NCBI RefSeq assembly: GCF_003063435.1
Contig: NZ_NESL01000005.1
Span: 1 to 64,000 of the forward strand
From: Limnohabitans sp. 2KL-1
GTDB taxonomy: Bacteria; Pseudomonadota; Gammaproteobacteria; Burkholderiales; Burkholderiaceae_C
Length of the DNA: 64,000 nucleotides
Reading direction: 5' to 3'
Position 1 is the first letter of the stretch. Each line of letters starts with the position of its first letter. Both the position numbers and the translations under genes were made by a program. This document shows positions 1-9,643 of the stretch, one piece after another. The notes under the pieces are model-generated. The model had not been told where the DNA came from. It was given only the letters and a program-made list of their open reading frames with translations, and searched no databases.

Positions 1-351
1 TACAAATGTTGGTCAAACACGAATTCATAACCAGGCCAATCTGATCAGAACACGTGGCGGTCAACGGCGCTGGCCTTCGCCGAGGCCAGGCACAGGCTTG
101 TCTGCAGTTGTTGTTCTTTCACGTTAAACCTTGACGAAGGTACACATGCAGTAGAGGTCAAGGGATTTTTTCTGGGCTTCCAGGACGGTAAAACAGCTAG
201 TCACACCATCAACATTCATGCGGGCAGCAAAGCGTATTTGCGGTTTGCACAAAATCTTGACGGTTTCACTCTTACTGGCAAGACCGTCGTCGTCAAAGGA
301 TCAAGTAATTTGTTACAGGTCGATGCTGCAGACTGGGCCGCTAAGCGGTGA
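1..351 (+). pseudogene. possible protein-coding remnants at the window edge
   Basis: Two overlapping plus-strand frames look protein-like but neither gives a complete gene. Frame 2 is open from the window edge and ends at a TAA at 125-127, giving a 41-residue tail that ends in SAVVVLSR. Frame 1 is open from about 31 to a TGA at 349-351 and includes the segment FTLTGKTVVVKGSSNLLQVD, but has no ATG, GTG or TTG start. They may be the end of a truncated gene and a frameshifted remnant. I do not recognise either. The rest of 352-507, up to the convergent radical SAM gene, shows nothing I can call. Confidence 0.25.
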
Positions 352-507
352 CAAAAACTCCCTGCTGTGTTCTTGCGGAGGAACTGGATCAATCACATCT
401 AATCGGATGATCAAGCAGGCTGCTGAGATAACACACCATCGGAAGCCCCGTTTAAGGTGCTGCATCGACATTGATGGCAATGAATCGAACAAACCACTGA
501 TTCAATA

Positions 508-2916
508 TCATCCCTTCTTCCGCGGCGGCAGCCCCGTATGCTGCGTCAGCATTGCCCCCTTGCGCGGCGCCTGACCGGGCTTTTTGAGGCCGGTTGACGG
601 CTTGCCTTTGCCCGCCAGCGCGATGCCCTGCCCTTTGCTGGGTGCCTGCGTGCTGTTCGCGCGGCGCGGGCTTTGGTAGCCGCCATCCGCCAGCGGCTGC
701 CAGCTCGGAATCAAGTGGTGCTTGCCGTTGCCAATCAAATCTGCCCGGCCCATGGCCTTGAGCGCCTCGCGCAACAGTGGCCAGTTGTTCGAGTCGTGGT
801 AGCGCAAAAACGCTTTGTGCAGGCGGCGGCGTTTGTCGCCTTTGACGATGTCCACCTTTTCGCTGTCGCGGGTGATCTTGCGCAACGGGTTGCGGGTGGA
901 GTGGTACATGGCCGTGGCCGTGGCCATGGGGCTGGGGTAGAAGGTCTGCACCTGGTCGGCGCGGAATCCGTTCTTTTTGAGCCAGATGGCCAGGTTCATC
1001 ATGTCTTCGTCGCTGGTACCCGGGTGGGCGGCGATGAAGTACGGGATGAGGAACTGTTTTTTGCCCACTTCTTCGCTGTACTTGTCAAACATCGACTTGA
1101 AGCGGTCGTAGGTGCCAATGCCCGGCTTCATCATCTTGGACAGCGGGCCGCCCTCGGTGTGCTCGGGCGCGATCTTCAGGTAGCCGCCGACATGGTGCTG
1201 CACCAGTTCTTTCACGTACTCGGGCGACTGCACGGCCAAGTCGTAACGCAGACCGGAGCCGATCAGGATCTTCTTGATGCCCTTGAGGTTGCGCGCCCGG
1301 CGGTACATGTTGATCAAGGGGCCGTGGTCAGTGGTCAGGTTCTGGCAGATGCCGGGGAACACGCAGCTGGGTTTGCGGCAGGCCGATTCAATTTCGGGGC
1401 TGCGGCAGCCCAGGCGGTACATGTTGGCAGTGGGGCCGCCCAGGTCAGAGATGACGCCGGTGAAGCCTTTGACCTTGTCACGGATGTCTTCCACCTCGCG
1501 GATGACCGATTCTTCGGATCGGCTTTGGATGATGCGGCCTTCGTGCTCGGTGATGGAGCAAAAAGTGCAGCCGCCAAAGCAGCCGCGCATGATGTTGACG
1601 CTGAAGCGGATCATTTCCCAGGCGGGGATTTTGGTCGCGTGGTCGTGGCTGCCGTTTTCGTCGGCATAGCGCGGGTGCGGGCTGCGGGCATACGGCAGGT
1701 CAAACACATGGTCCATCTCGGCCGTGGTCAGCGGGATGGGCGGTGGTGTGATCCACACGTCACGGGCGGTGTGGCCTTCGCCGTGCGCTTGCACCAAGCA
1801 GCGGGCATTGCCGGGGTTGGTCTCAAGGTGCAGCACGCGGTTGGCGTGGGCATACAGCACGGCATCTTGCTTGACCTGCTCGTAGCTGGGCAGGCGGATG
1901 ACGCTCTTGTCGCGGGGCGGGACTTTGTGGGTGCCTTTGCCACGCAAAGCGGGGTTGGGCACAAAGGTGAGCGGCTGAGTGATGGGCTGAATAGCCGCTT
2001 GCACGGTGCGGGCCTGGGCCACAGCAGCCGACAAATCAGCTTCAACGTTTTTAGCGTTGTGGCCATCAGCCACTTCTTTGGCTTCTTCTTCGCGGGCGCA
2101 AGTGGCGCCCTGCTCCCGCGCTTGGTCCGAAATCATCAAATACGGGTTGATGTGCGCCTCAACGTGTCCGGGCGTGTCCACGCTGGTGGAGTCGATCTCG
2201 AACCAGCCTTCCGGCGTTTCGCGGCGCACAAAGGCGGTGCCGCGCACGTCGGTGATCTGGGCTACGGGCTCGCGGGCGGCCAGGCGGTGGGCAATCTCGA
2301 CAATCGCCCGCTCGGCGTTGCCGTACAGCAGCAAATCGCACTTGCTGTCCACCACCACCGAGCGGCGAACTTTGTCAGACCAGTAGTCGTAATGCGCGAT
2401 GCGGCGCAGGCTGCCTTCGATGCCGCCCAGCACGATGGGCACTTCGGGGAAGGCTTCGCGGCAGCGCTGGCTGTAGACGATGGCGGCGCGGTCCGGCCGC
2501 TTGCCGCCCTCATCACCCGCGGTGTAAGCGTCGTCGGTGCGAATTTTGCGGTCCGCCGTGTAGCGGTTGATCATGGAGTCCATGTTGCCGCTGGTCACGC
2601 CCCAAAACAGGTTAGGTTGGCCCAGTTCTTTGAAGGCCTCGGCGCTGGTCCAGTCGGGCTGGGCGATGATGCCGACCCGAAAACCCTGGTTTTCCAGCAT
2701 GCGGCCAATCACGGCCATGCCAAAACTGGGGTGGTCCACATAGGCGTCGCCTGTGACCAACACGATGTCACAGCTGTCCCAGCCCAATTGGGTCATTTCG
2801 GCGCGACTCATCGGCAAAAACGGGGCCGTGCCAAAGCGCTGTGCCCAGTACTTGCGGTAACTGGTCAGCGGTTTGGCGTCGCGCGGGAAGAAAGAGACGT
2901 CGGTGAAGGCGTTCAT
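508..2916 (-). CDS. YgiQ family radical SAM protein
   Basis: This 802-residue protein belongs to the YgiQ/UPF0313 family of radical SAM enzymes, whose substrate is not established. The [4Fe-4S]-binding CxxxCxxC motif ([18 protein letters not shown]) lies at about residues 445-460. It is preceded by the long N-terminal domain typical of the family, with [20 protein letters not shown] near residues 160-180. The C-terminal 50 or so residues are basic and low in complexity (Q, K, P, G), probably a disordered tail. Length matches the family. The start is an ATG without a strong Shine-Dalgarno sequence. It is transcribed away from the small membrane-protein gene at 3025. Confidence 0.9.
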   Translation of the reverse strand: MNAFTDVSFFPRDAKPLTSYRKYWAQRFGTAPFLPMSRAEMTQLGWDSCDIVLVTGDAYVDHPSFGMAVIGRMLENQGFRVGIIAQPDWTSAEAFKELGQPNLFWGVTSGNMDSMINRYTADRKIRTDDAYTAGDEGGKRPDRAAIVYSQRCREAFPEVPIVLGGIEGSLRRIAHYDYWSDKVRRSVVVDSKCDLLLYGNAERAIVEIAHRLAAREPVAQITDVRGTAFVRRETPEGWFEIDSTSVDTPGHVEAHINPYLMISDQAREQGATCAREEEAKEVADGHNAKNVEADLSAAVAQARTVQAAIQPITQPLTFVPNPALRGKGTHKVPPRDKSVIRLPSYEQVKQDAVLYAHANRVLHLETNPGNARCLVQAHGEGHTARDVWITPPPIPLTTAEMDHVFDLPYARSPHPRYADENGSHDHATKIPAWEMIRFSVNIMRGCFGGCTFCSITEHEGRIIQSRSEESVIREVEDIRDKVKGFTGVISDLGGPTANMYRLGCRSPEIESACRKPSCVFPGICQNLTTDHGPLINMYRRARNLKGIKKILIGSGLRYDLAVQSPEYVKELVQHHVGGYLKIAPEHTEGGPLSKMMKPGIGTYDRFKSMFDKYSEEVGKKQFLIPYFIAAHPGTSDEDMMNLAIWLKKNGFRADQVQTFYPSPMATATAMYHSTRNPLRKITRDSEKVDIVKGDKRRRLHKAFLRYHDSNNWPLLREALKAMGRADLIGNGKHHLIPSWQPLADGGYQSPRRANSTQAPSKGQGIALAGKGKPSTGLKKPGQAPRKGAMLTQHTGLPPRKKG

Positions 2917-3024
2917 GGGCTTGATATCGGGATAACCCGTTAGTGTAGGGGTTTGGGGGTAGGCCTGCGAGGCAGATGGCTATAGCAAAATGAGTTTACA
3001 AATACCCAAATTTGGACCCGCAAC

Positions 3025-3546
3025 ATGACATCCAACCCCAACAAACAACCGTTGTGGACGCACACGGCACAGCGCCTGGCCCTGGCCCGCCTGGAGGCGG
3101 ACACTTCGGGCACATGGTTCCTGCCCTGTGCGGATCGGTGCTCCAAAGCGGCGTTTCGGGCCAGTCTGTCCGATCTTTTCACAAACACGCTGCCAGTCCC
3201 TGAGCTTTGGTTTTTGTTGCTGCCAGTTCTCCCGTTTTACACGGCCTACTGGTTCTGGCGACGCCTTCGTCCGCAACCTGGTTGGCTGATCGACATGAAC
3301 CCAAAGCATCTGCAAGCGATCCGGCAAAAACAGCCAAAAACTTTGCAACTGACGCCCGAACTGGGATTGCTGGCGCACCACCGACAGATCGACATCACGC
3401 ACCCCACGCGAGGGCCTGTGCTTACTCTGTTCCGGGCAGCACCTTCCAGTGATCCGCAAGACGCACTGGCTTTGGAGAATCTGACCCGCACTTTGGCTGA
3501 GCGGCTGCAATTGCGGCTGGTAGGGTGTCGGGTTTCACGAACTTGA
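3025..3546 (+). CDS. hypothetical protein with one membrane segment
   Basis: A 173-residue protein that I do not recognise. It has a soluble N-terminal part with several cysteines, one strongly hydrophobic segment rich in aromatic residues (PELWFLLLPVLPFYTAYWFW, about residues 59-78), and a basic to mixed C-terminal part. This suggests a single-pass inner-membrane protein with a cytoplasmic tail. It diverges from the radical SAM gene across 108 bp, and its 3' end faces the oldest aceA-tail remnant. In the ancestral chromosome it was therefore probably the convergent neighbour of aceA. The ATG at 3025 has only a weak GGA upstream. Confidence 0.6.
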   Translation: MTSNPNKQPLWTHTAQRLALARLEADTSGTWFLPCADRCSKAAFRASLSDLFTNTLPVPELWFLLLPVLPFYTAYWFWRRLRPQPGWLIDMNPKHLQAIRQKQPKTLQLTPELGLLAHHRQIDITHPTRGPVLTLFRAAPSSDPQDALALENLTRTLAERLQLRLVGCRVSRT

Positions 3547-3661
3547 ATCACCGCATGCATCGATCCTTGGTCTTCAAACCGCCTTGAAGTTTGCAAATGC
3601 TACGGACTGCCAAGGCCTGATGTTGAAAACTTGCGCGCAGCAGGCACCATTCCCACACCCA

Positions 3662-3700
3662 AGAAAAAAGCCACCCAAGGCTTTGCCTCAGATGGCTTTT
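3662..3700 (-). terminator. aceA-type terminator, oldest copy
   Basis: A hairpin with AAGCCA/TGGCTT outer arms followed on the minus strand by a T tract. The same element, slightly diverged, recurs at 4855-4892 and 15180-15217, each time just after an aceA tail. This copy belongs to the degenerate tail at about 3750-3865. Confidence 0.65.
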
Positions 3701-3748
3701 CAACCCACCAGGCACCCATTTAAGGGCGCTCAAGGTTAGTGGCAGAAA

Positions 3749-3865
3749 CCGATCAGTGGAACTGCTGCGCTTCGGTAGAGCCTGTGATAGCTTTCACGCA
3801 AGAAGACCCACCCCAGGATCACAGTCGTCACATCGTCAAAGAAAGCCGTACTTGGGCCAACAGCA
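3749..3865 (-). pseudogene. decayed duplicate of the aceA 3' end (old attachment-site scar)
   Basis: On the minus strand this stretch still reads FFDDVTTVI, matching AceA near its C-terminus. It then goes out of frame through a one-base insertion, although the DNA continues to align with the aceA tail up to its stop region (gatcagtggaactgct on the plus strand). The intergenic spacer and terminator beyond it also match the functional copy. It is best read as an original aceA 3' end displaced by an early integration and no longer under selection. Similarity is lost to the right of about 3865, where the carbonic anhydrase segment starts. Confidence 0.75.
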
Positions 3866-3884
3866 ATTTGATAGCCCTTGGTTT

Positions 3885-4763
3885 TTATTTAACGCGAGAA
3901 AGCAACTTTGGATCGATCACCAGATTGCGCACACCGTGAGCGTGGTCTTCAGCAAAATCATTGGCTTTGCACCACTGCCCCACAGAAGCCACATTAACCT
4001 TCAGCACCTTGGGCCTGACGCTCCAAGAGACTTGTAAAGGCGAGCCTTTTTCGTTGTAGGCAGGCCCTGTTGTAGAACCCGCATAGCGGATGGGGATGCC
4101 AGTGTTGCTGGGCATATGCAATGGTTGGTGATAGTCATTGACCTGACCCACCTCGGTAAGACGCTGAAAATCGGCAGCTTTTTGATCGTTCACCAACACA
4201 AATACCTGCGCTTCAACACGAAGTTGTGGGTTCGCCGCCGCCTCATTCAAGCAAGCGGCTAAGGTAGCTCCGGGCTTAACCTGTGCCGTGCTGAACACAT
4301 AGTGCAATTCAATCGTATCGCCGCTTTGCAAACCTCCGTGTTTGCCCACGCAGACTTCTTCGTCGAGAGGCTTGGCCTCCCGCGCGTTCAACTTTCCTGA
4401 ATAACGGTATCCAGTACCGTACCCGTGGCCATCACCATGACCCGCGAACTTTGTGAACTCCCCACCCTTGTGTTCAGCATTTTCATGAAAATGGATATTG
4501 CAAAGGTTCATTTGACTGAATGCTGGTGCAGGCAAAAAGACAACCGGGTTCAACCCTTTAACCTGTGTCAAATCACGAGGTGACTGTGGGCCATACCCTT
4601 TGCCATTTGTACTGCTGGTCAAGGCAGCGTTCTGTGCATCAATCGTTGCCGCATCGGCTTTGTGAACACCTTCAATGGCTTTCCCCCCAACATCGGCAGC
4701 ATTCGATATACCGGTCAAGCTCAGGGTGAGGGCAATGCCAGAAAGCAACAAGTTATTTTTCAT
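3885..4763 (-). CDS. delta-class carbonic anhydrase, exported
   Basis: A 292-residue protein predicted to interconvert CO2 and bicarbonate in the periplasm. The first 22 or so residues form a signal peptide with a likely cleavage after SNA. The core contains CNIHFHENAEHKGGEF at residues 88-103, where the His-x-His pair fits the zinc site of the delta class first described in diatoms and also found in bacteria. Cys88 and a later cysteine (EEVCVG) may form the disulfide known in the family. Length is normal. It has its own upstream region and no operon partner, and it lies between two duplicated aceA ends, so it was probably brought in by an integrating element. The family call rests on motif recall. 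Confidence 0.8.
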   Translation of the reverse strand: MKNNLLLSGIALTLSLTGISNAADVGGKAIEGVHKADAATIDAQNAALTSSTNGKGYGPQSPRDLTQVKGLNPVVFLPAPAFSQMNLCNIHFHENAEHKGGEFTKFAGHGDGHGYGTGYRYSGKLNAREAKPLDEEVCVGKHGGLQSGDTIELHYVFSTAQVKPGATLAACLNEAAANPQLRVEAQVFVLVNDQKAADFQRLTEVGQVNDYHQPLHMPSNTGIPIRYAGSTTGPAYNEKGSPLQVSWSVRPKVLKVNVASVGQWCKANDFAEDHAHGVRNLVIDPKLLSRVK

Positions 4764-4854
4764 GAATTTCCTTTTTTAAATGTTGTTTTTGATTTTATCG
4801 ATAATTTTACGCCCTTCAACGATTCAAAAAATGCGAGCAACCGCGCTATAAATA

Positions 4855-4892
4855 AAAAAGCCACCCAAGGCTCTCACCTCAGATGGCTTTTG
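4855..4892 (-). terminator. aceA-type terminator, second copy
   Basis: Same hairpin as the functional aceA terminator (outer arms AAGCCA/TGGCTT, T tract on the minus strand), downstream of the displaced aceA tail. Between it and the tail lies a second small hairpin, with arms AAGCGTC/GACGCTT at about 4897-4916, that the other two copies lack. Confidence 0.65.
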
Positions 4893-4930
4893 ATCAAAGC
4901 GTCTTTTCGGACGCTTGACTTCAACTCAAA

Positions 4931-5164
4931 GATCAGTGGAACTGCTCTTCTTCGGTCGAACCGGTCAAGGCTTTCACAGAAGACGAACCGCCTTGGATCA
5001 CGGTGGTCACGTCGTCGAAGTAACCTGCGCCGACTTCTTGCTGGTGCGACACGAAGGTGTAACCCTTGTCGCGTGCTGCGAATTCGGGCTCTTGCACCAT
5101 TTCGGTGTAGTGCTTCATGCCTTCGCCGCGTGCATAGGCGTGGGCGAACTGGAAGGTGTTGAAC
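4931..5164 (-). pseudogene. displaced 3' fragment of aceA at the left junction
   Basis: This fragment encodes the last 77 or so residues of isocitrate lyase, identical in protein sequence to the functional gene, with a normal stop codon but no 5' part. Against the functional tail it shows nine base differences over about 156 bp at the 3' side, all silent, followed by 78 identical bases (5087-5164 versus 15417-15494), after which the sequences part abruptly. That boundary marks the end of aceA homology carried by the island. The fragment is best read as the former host 3' end, pushed aside when the island supplied a replacement. Confidence 0.9.
5087..5164. repeat. left attachment-site repeat (78-bp direct repeat with 15417-15494)
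   Basis: All 78 bases are identical to 15417-15494 in the aceA gene. Sequences diverge immediately to the right (aggcac here, cagttg in aceA). The crossover core of the neighbouring integrase must lie within or next to this repeat. The exact core cannot be fixed by reading. Confidence 0.85.
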
Positions 5165-5393
5165 AGGCACAAAGTTTTGCAAGTCGATGTTTTTAAAGGG
5201 TTTTTTCTCTTTTTTTCACCCAACTTTTGCCCTTCCCACCGAATGCCCACCCCGTGGAAAACTGGAACTTCGACATTGCCAATCCGAAAGTGCTTTGGCA
5301 ACAACGGGATGCCCATTTTTCTGCCACCACCCACCCACACCGAAAACCGGCATCGGATGGGCGGTGTGGCTGCACTTGGTTGAAGTCAGATTT

Positions 5394-6581
5394 TCAATGC
5401 CCAGCACCTTGGTGGCGGTCCTGTGACTTGAAGTCCATGGCGTTGGCCGCAGAATCCACCGCACTCAACAGTGTTGCATCGGACAGATGACTGTACCTTG
5501 TGGTTGTCTTGATTTGGGAATGCCCAAGCAACTTGCTGACCACATAGATTGACTGCCCAGAATTGACCAGATTGCTTGCAAAGGTGTGCCGGAGATCGTG
5601 TACGCGAACATCGCCCAATCCTGCCCGTTTCCGAGCTTTGTCCCAGCTGTGAAACAGATTCGCAAACGGCTTCTTTGTTGAAGGATTGGGGACCACGTAG
5701 GTACATCCAGGCCAACGGGGCAACTTTTCAAGCAACTCTAACGCCTTCAACGATATCGGAATGTTTCGTGGCTTGCCGTTTTTGGACATGGGGATGTGCC
5801 AATTGCGACGAACCAAATCAAAGTCATTCCACTGTGCATCCAGCAGCTCCCTTTTGCGGCACCCAAACATGAGCATCAACGGAACAATGTATTTCAATTG
5901 CTTGTTATCACTCTGCTCCATGGCCATAAGAAGCCGCTCTGTTTCCGATTGAGTGAGATACCGCTCCTTGGCATTGTTGGTGACGAACAATTGAACACCG
6001 AGAGCTGGGTTGGAGCTGGCACCATGAACACCCTTCTTCTTGGCCAAGTTGAACATGATCTTGAACAAAACAGGCAGCTTGTTGGCCATGGCCAAGGCAT
6101 ACCCCTTTGCTTTCAAATTCAGATGTGCTTCCTCGATCATGTCCGACGTGATTTCGTCGAGATGCTTGGAGCCGAAACTGGGCAAGATGTGATGATTCAA
6201 AAAGCTGATGGTCGATTGGAAATTCCTTCGGGTTTGATGGATGTGTGGCAGATATGTATCGGCAATGAATTCAGCCAAGGTGGGCACTTTTTTCAAGGCC
6301 TGTTTTTCATCAACAGGACTGTCACCAAGAGACACCTTTGAGGCCAGTTGTTTTGCGGCTTGGCGAGCTTTTTCAAATGTAACGACCTTTGCATTGCCAA
6401 TCTTGTGCTGGCGTTGCTTGCCATACTTGTCGCGATAGCGAAGCGAAAACACCTTGGAGCCAGAAGCAGACACGGTGAGGATGAAGCCAGAAACGGCAAC
6501 ATCGTAGTAATCCGTTTTTGAACGGCCTTGGATGCAAACAGCGGCTTGGCAAAACGAGCTTGTCATTTGGACGACGGGCAT
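5394..6581 (-). CDS. tyrosine-type site-specific integrase
   Basis: A 395-residue recombinase that would integrate and excise the island at the aceA tail. The N-terminal part (SKVFSLRYRDKYGKQRQHKIG, shown in part) resembles the arm-binding DUF4102-like domain of P4-type integrases. A core-binding SAM-like domain follows, then the catalytic domain with the full set R242, K267, H328, R331, H354 and Y363 (motifs FGCRKRELL, HDLRHTFAS, LLGHSQ and TRYSHL). I chose the ATG at 6581 because AGGAAA lies at the right distance upstream. An upstream ATG would add 51 residues unlike the family. The gene ends about 230 bp from the left attachment repeat, the usual position for an integrase. Confidence 0.93.
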   Translation of the reverse strand: MPVVQMTSSFCQAAVCIQGRSKTDYYDVAVSGFILTVSASGSKVFSLRYRDKYGKQRQHKIGNAKVVTFEKARQAAKQLASKVSLGDSPVDEKQALKKVPTLAEFIADTYLPHIHQTRRNFQSTISFLNHHILPSFGSKHLDEITSDMIEEAHLNLKAKGYALAMANKLPVLFKIMFNLAKKKGVHGASSNPALGVQLFVTNNAKERYLTQSETERLLMAMEQSDNKQLKYIVPLMLMFGCRKRELLDAQWNDFDLVRRNWHIPMSKNGKPRNIPISLKALELLEKLPRWPGCTYVVPNPSTKKPFANLFHSWDKARKRAGLGDVRVHDLRHTFASNLVNSGQSIYVVSKLLGHSQIKTTTRYSHLSDATLLSAVDSAANAMDFKSQDRHQGAGH

Positions 6582-6878
6582 TTGTGATTTCCTATTACAA
6601 ATTTTTTGAGTGATATGCACATCGAAATTGATGGCACAACGATTGGTGGAAAAAAAAGGCACAACTGACAGCAGCCGTGCCGGATAAAGGCTCGATGACG
6701 AGAGGCAATGACCATGGACATGGAACACGATCAAGCTTTGTGGTCAGATGGCCCGAAAACACAGTCCCAAACTGCCACTTCGACGCGAAAGTCGATGCGT
6801 GACGTGGACTTGCTGGATTTCAAAATAAGGGTCCACCTGACGGATGGGTGCCCTCATTGGGCCGCTGGCCCCAGCCCC
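6582..6878. other. intergenic region between integrase and ATPase gene
   Basis: Nearly 300 bp without a credible gene on either strand. It must hold the integrase promoter on the minus strand and the end of the ATPase transcript. I see no clear terminator or operator. Confidence 0.4.
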
Positions 6879-8930
6879 TCAAAACGAGGAGATGGTGTTT
6901 GTGTGTATGTCGATCCTGCCGACGCTGCCGACGGTGTTGTCGCCGCCGACGGGGTCACCGCTGGCGACGGCATCGTCAGCACCGACAGGACGCTCGGCCT
7001 CGGCATTTTTTTCAACCTCCGGGGCGGGGGCCTGGACAGGATCGCCAACTTTGCGCAAAGTGATGAAACGATCTTTGCCACGAGTCCATTCAATCAAGAT
7101 GCCCTGCGACAGCAACGGTGCCTGCAATCCATGAAGCCGTTTTGACATCGATGCAGCAGAGCTTGGCCACGCCGCAGAGCGGTTGTTTGTAAACTGAGCC
7201 AAAAGGCTGAGGCGGTTGTATAGGTCTGATGGGCTCAATGTCAAAGAGCTTTCCTTCATACGCTCCGCGAAGTCCAAAATTGCAGCCGCAAGTGGGTTGT
7301 CAAGCAAGGACTCCAGCTGCATGTCTTGCTGGCCGGAACGATACGCATCTTGAAGCGAGCCTTCTGGCAAGTTGATGACCTGCTCCATGGCGGCGAGCCA
7401 TTTGCAAAACCCGATCATGCGTCCAGGATTTGTTGGAGTGGCATTGGGCAACACCCTAAAGATGTCTGCGATCAACTGGTAGAAGCCACCCAAAATCTCG
7501 GGGTACAAACGGTCAAAGTCAGCCTGCATTTCGGCCGGATCTTTGCGCTGGCCTGGTCTGAACTGCTGCAGCTCAAACACGCAACACCTGTCCGCGAAAT
7601 CTGTTTGCCCCATGAACGGATGTATCCCATTGAGCAAGATAGCGCTGTGCAGATACAAATTTTTCTGACCATCATCAGTGTAGAGTTGGCGACCACCCAC
7701 CGCACCTCCGGTGGCGGCAATGCACAAAGCATCGCTCATTTTGTTGCTCAGATCGCGCATGTTGTCAAACACCATGAGGTGGCTGTTTTGAGACAAGATG
7801 GCCAATTCACGATCAGAGCTAGGCAGCGTCTGTGCGCCTGTTGCTGATGGATCAATTAACTTCTGGATGGTCTTGGATGCTTGAGTTTTGCCACTGCCTT
7901 GAGTACCCTTCAACACGGCAAAGACATAGTTCGTTGAATCAACTTTAGGGTGAGCAATGGTGTAACTCATCAACCCACACAACAGGTGGAACTCAGTTGA
8001 TGGCAAGTTGACAAATTCCGCAAGGCTTACGTAATTTCCCTTGAAATCAGGTGTCGGCAATGGACGCGAATGTGCAGTCCGCAAGAACAAGACATCCGAT
8101 CTGGGCTCACAAATCGATGGTCCAGTTTCGTCAATATGAACGTACCTGCCGTATTCATCACACAAGTCAATGTTGATGCCTTTGCCCTTGGCCGGAGCCA
8201 CCCGAACATACAGGTCAACTTCGCGACCTTCTTCATCGGCAATCGAATTGAGCTCCTCAACAATTTCATTAAATTCACGTTGTTTAAGGGTACGGTTCTT
8301 TTGGCGATAAAAAGCCCTGACCATTGAATTGAAATCAGGTGAACCTATCGCGGTGAGGTATGGCACACCTTTGGTTTTCCAAGCAACGAAGTTACGCCCA
8401 GATTTTTTGTTCTTCAAAAATTGTAGGGATGCATCAGTCAATGGACCCAATCTTGAGGGTTCTTCACTTGACTGAACAATCACTGACTTTGATGCACTTT
8501 GCCCATTGGCCAAGGGAACATGAACAGCACTTGCTGGCAAATTGATGGTGAGTGGTGCAACTGGCGCTGCGACTGGTGGTGTGACCGGCGAAGTGACTGT
8601 AGGTATGACAAGGACTGTGACAGGAGGTGTAGCAGGGGCTGTGGCAGGAGGTGTAACGTTTTCGGCTTCCTCCGCTGCAACAGGATCGTCAGCATCAAGA
8701 GGCTCGTTTACAACATCTGAAGCGGCAGCACCGTCAGCACCGTCGGCAGATTCGTGAAGTTGCGCTGACTCCGCCGTCGTTGCATCATCAAAATCCAGCA
8801 AAACAGAATCCACCAAATTTGACTCAGGTGGCTGGATGCTGGTCACATCAGGTTGAGCGACTTGCTCTTCTGGATTGGCTTTAGGTTGAACATCCGGCTG
8901 AGAATGCCCTGGGATAGGTATGGGTAGCAT
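6879..8930 (-). CDS. AAA+/SF3-like ATPase, probable island replication helicase
   Basis: A 683-residue protein with a P-loop (LKGTQGSGKTQAS, about residues 339-351), a Walker B-like HLMVFDNM near 384-391, then DALCIAATGGAVGGRQLYTD and an arginine-bearing ADRCCVFEL segment. This order resembles the ATP-binding proteins found beside integrases in mobile elements that combine a primase-like region with a helicase. No zinc-finger or Toprim primase motif is visible here. The N-terminal 150 or so residues are acidic, then rich in T, P, V and A repeats (TPPVT-like units). The last 40 or so are acidic and glycine-rich. Both tails look disordered. Start ATG has AAAGGT upstream. Function is inferred from family resemblance. 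Confidence 0.65.
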   Translation of the reverse strand: MLPIPIPGHSQPDVQPKANPEEQVAQPDVTSIQPPESNLVDSVLLDFDDATTAESAQLHESADGADGAAASDVVNEPLDADDPVAAEEAENVTPPATAPATPPVTVLVIPTVTSPVTPPVAAPVAPLTINLPASAVHVPLANGQSASKSVIVQSSEEPSRLGPLTDASLQFLKNKKSGRNFVAWKTKGVPYLTAIGSPDFNSMVRAFYRQKNRTLKQREFNEIVEELNSIADEEGREVDLYVRVAPAKGKGINIDLCDEYGRYVHIDETGPSICEPRSDVLFLRTAHSRPLPTPDFKGNYVSLAEFVNLPSTEFHLLCGLMSYTIAHPKVDSTNYVFAVLKGTQGSGKTQASKTIQKLIDPSATGAQTLPSSDRELAILSQNSHLMVFDNMRDLSNKMSDALCIAATGGAVGGRQLYTDDGQKNLYLHSAILLNGIHPFMGQTDFADRCCVFELQQFRPGQRKDPAEMQADFDRLYPEILGGFYQLIADIFRVLPNATPTNPGRMIGFCKWLAAMEQVINLPEGSLQDAYRSGQQDMQLESLLDNPLAAAILDFAERMKESSLTLSPSDLYNRLSLLAQFTNNRSAAWPSSAASMSKRLHGLQAPLLSQGILIEWTRGKDRFITLRKVGDPVQAPAPEVEKNAEAERPVGADDAVASGDPVGGDNTVGSVGRIDIHTNTISSF

Positions 8931-9643
8931 TAAAAATACCTTTGAAAAATAGATCGTCGTTGTTGATGACCATGCCTATGGCGTGACGAGAAGCGCCAAC
9001 AAGCACTATCGTTTCCACTTGGAAGTAAAGAACAAACAAAAGGACGGATGACGACAACAGCTGCGGACCGATAGCCACCGCACAAAAATGCCGCCACAAA
9101 TTTTCAAAAGAATCCCCACATGACCTTGGGGTAGAGGTGACAGGCTTAGAGCTTGTCTATAAAAAAAGCAATAACTAAAAAAACTTATCTGAGTGCCCTT
9201 TAATCGGCACAATTTAAATCGTACAGCAATTTGCAACTTGATGCATCCGGCAAGATTGGTGGCGGCTCTTGGGTCATTGCAATCGCGCACATCTGAAGGA
9301 CAGCAGAAATAGCTTTCGGCCATTTCTCTGGCAGAGAGAATGCCCCCAAGGATGAACCTCATCGACGAATTTCAAGACGTTCATCATGGGGGCACATCGA
9401 GCTGCAGCCTCGCCCAATGAAACCGTAAACGCCGATCCAGCCCGAGCGCAGAAAAATTTGGCGGACTCAAAACTGGCGACGCTGCTGTCGCTGCCGACGA
9501 CCCGAGCTACCGCCCATGACCGCCGCCAACTTTTGCGTCACCACCGACGGCACCGTCAGCAGATTTGGAGCATCAGATTTTCGGCATCGACAATCCAAAA
9601 GAGAGGTGAACGACTGGGCCGCATCGCATGCCCAAGAGAAATA
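8931..9643. other. 713-bp gap with no convincing gene
   Basis: All three minus frames stay open for about 100 bp around 9200-9360, giving short candidates such as a 49-residue TTG-started reading frame at 9200-9349 with GAGG upstream, and a 37-residue frame starting MMNVLKFVDEVHPWGH near 9380. They overlap one another and none has clear codon bias, so none is called. The left part should contain the ATPase promoter. The right part (9400-9640) is more GC-rich and resembles degraded repeat sequence. Confidence 0.4.

Larger units (their letters stand above)
3750..5164. mobile_element. probable remnant of an earlier integrative element carrying a carbonic anhydrase gene
   Basis: The segment is bounded by two aceA tails in direct orientation: the decayed copy on the left and the intact displaced copy at 4931-5164. 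This is the arrangement left when an element that carries its own copy of the target gene's end integrates. Only one gene, a delta carbonic anhydrase, remains, and no integrase is left in this part. The element interpretation is inferred from the repeat geometry alone. Confidence 0.5.

Noticed and set aside
218..574. 118-residue plus-strand frame running into the end of the radical SAM gene
   Set aside because: It overlaps that gene's 3' end on the other strand, has no ribosome site, and its reading frame differs from the more protein-like remnants beside it.
673..2943. 756-residue plus-strand frame over the radical SAM gene
   Set aside because: It mirrors the real gene on the other strand, with an alanine/histidine/glycine/valine-rich composition typical of shadow frames.
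4933..5340. 135-residue frame that would extend the displaced aceA tail leftwards across the junction
   Set aside because: The first 58 or so residues come from island sequence to the right of the homology break and are not isocitrate lyase. Only the tail is meaningful.
9200..9349. 49-residue TTG-started minus-strand frame with GAGG upstream
   Set aside because: Possible, but it competes with two overlapping frames and shows no recognisable feature. It is recorded under the gap and not called.
9006..9362. 118-residue cysteine-rich minus-strand frame in the island gap
   Set aside because: Overlaps two other short open frames on the same strand, its composition is not protein-like in the second half, and no ribosome site is seen.
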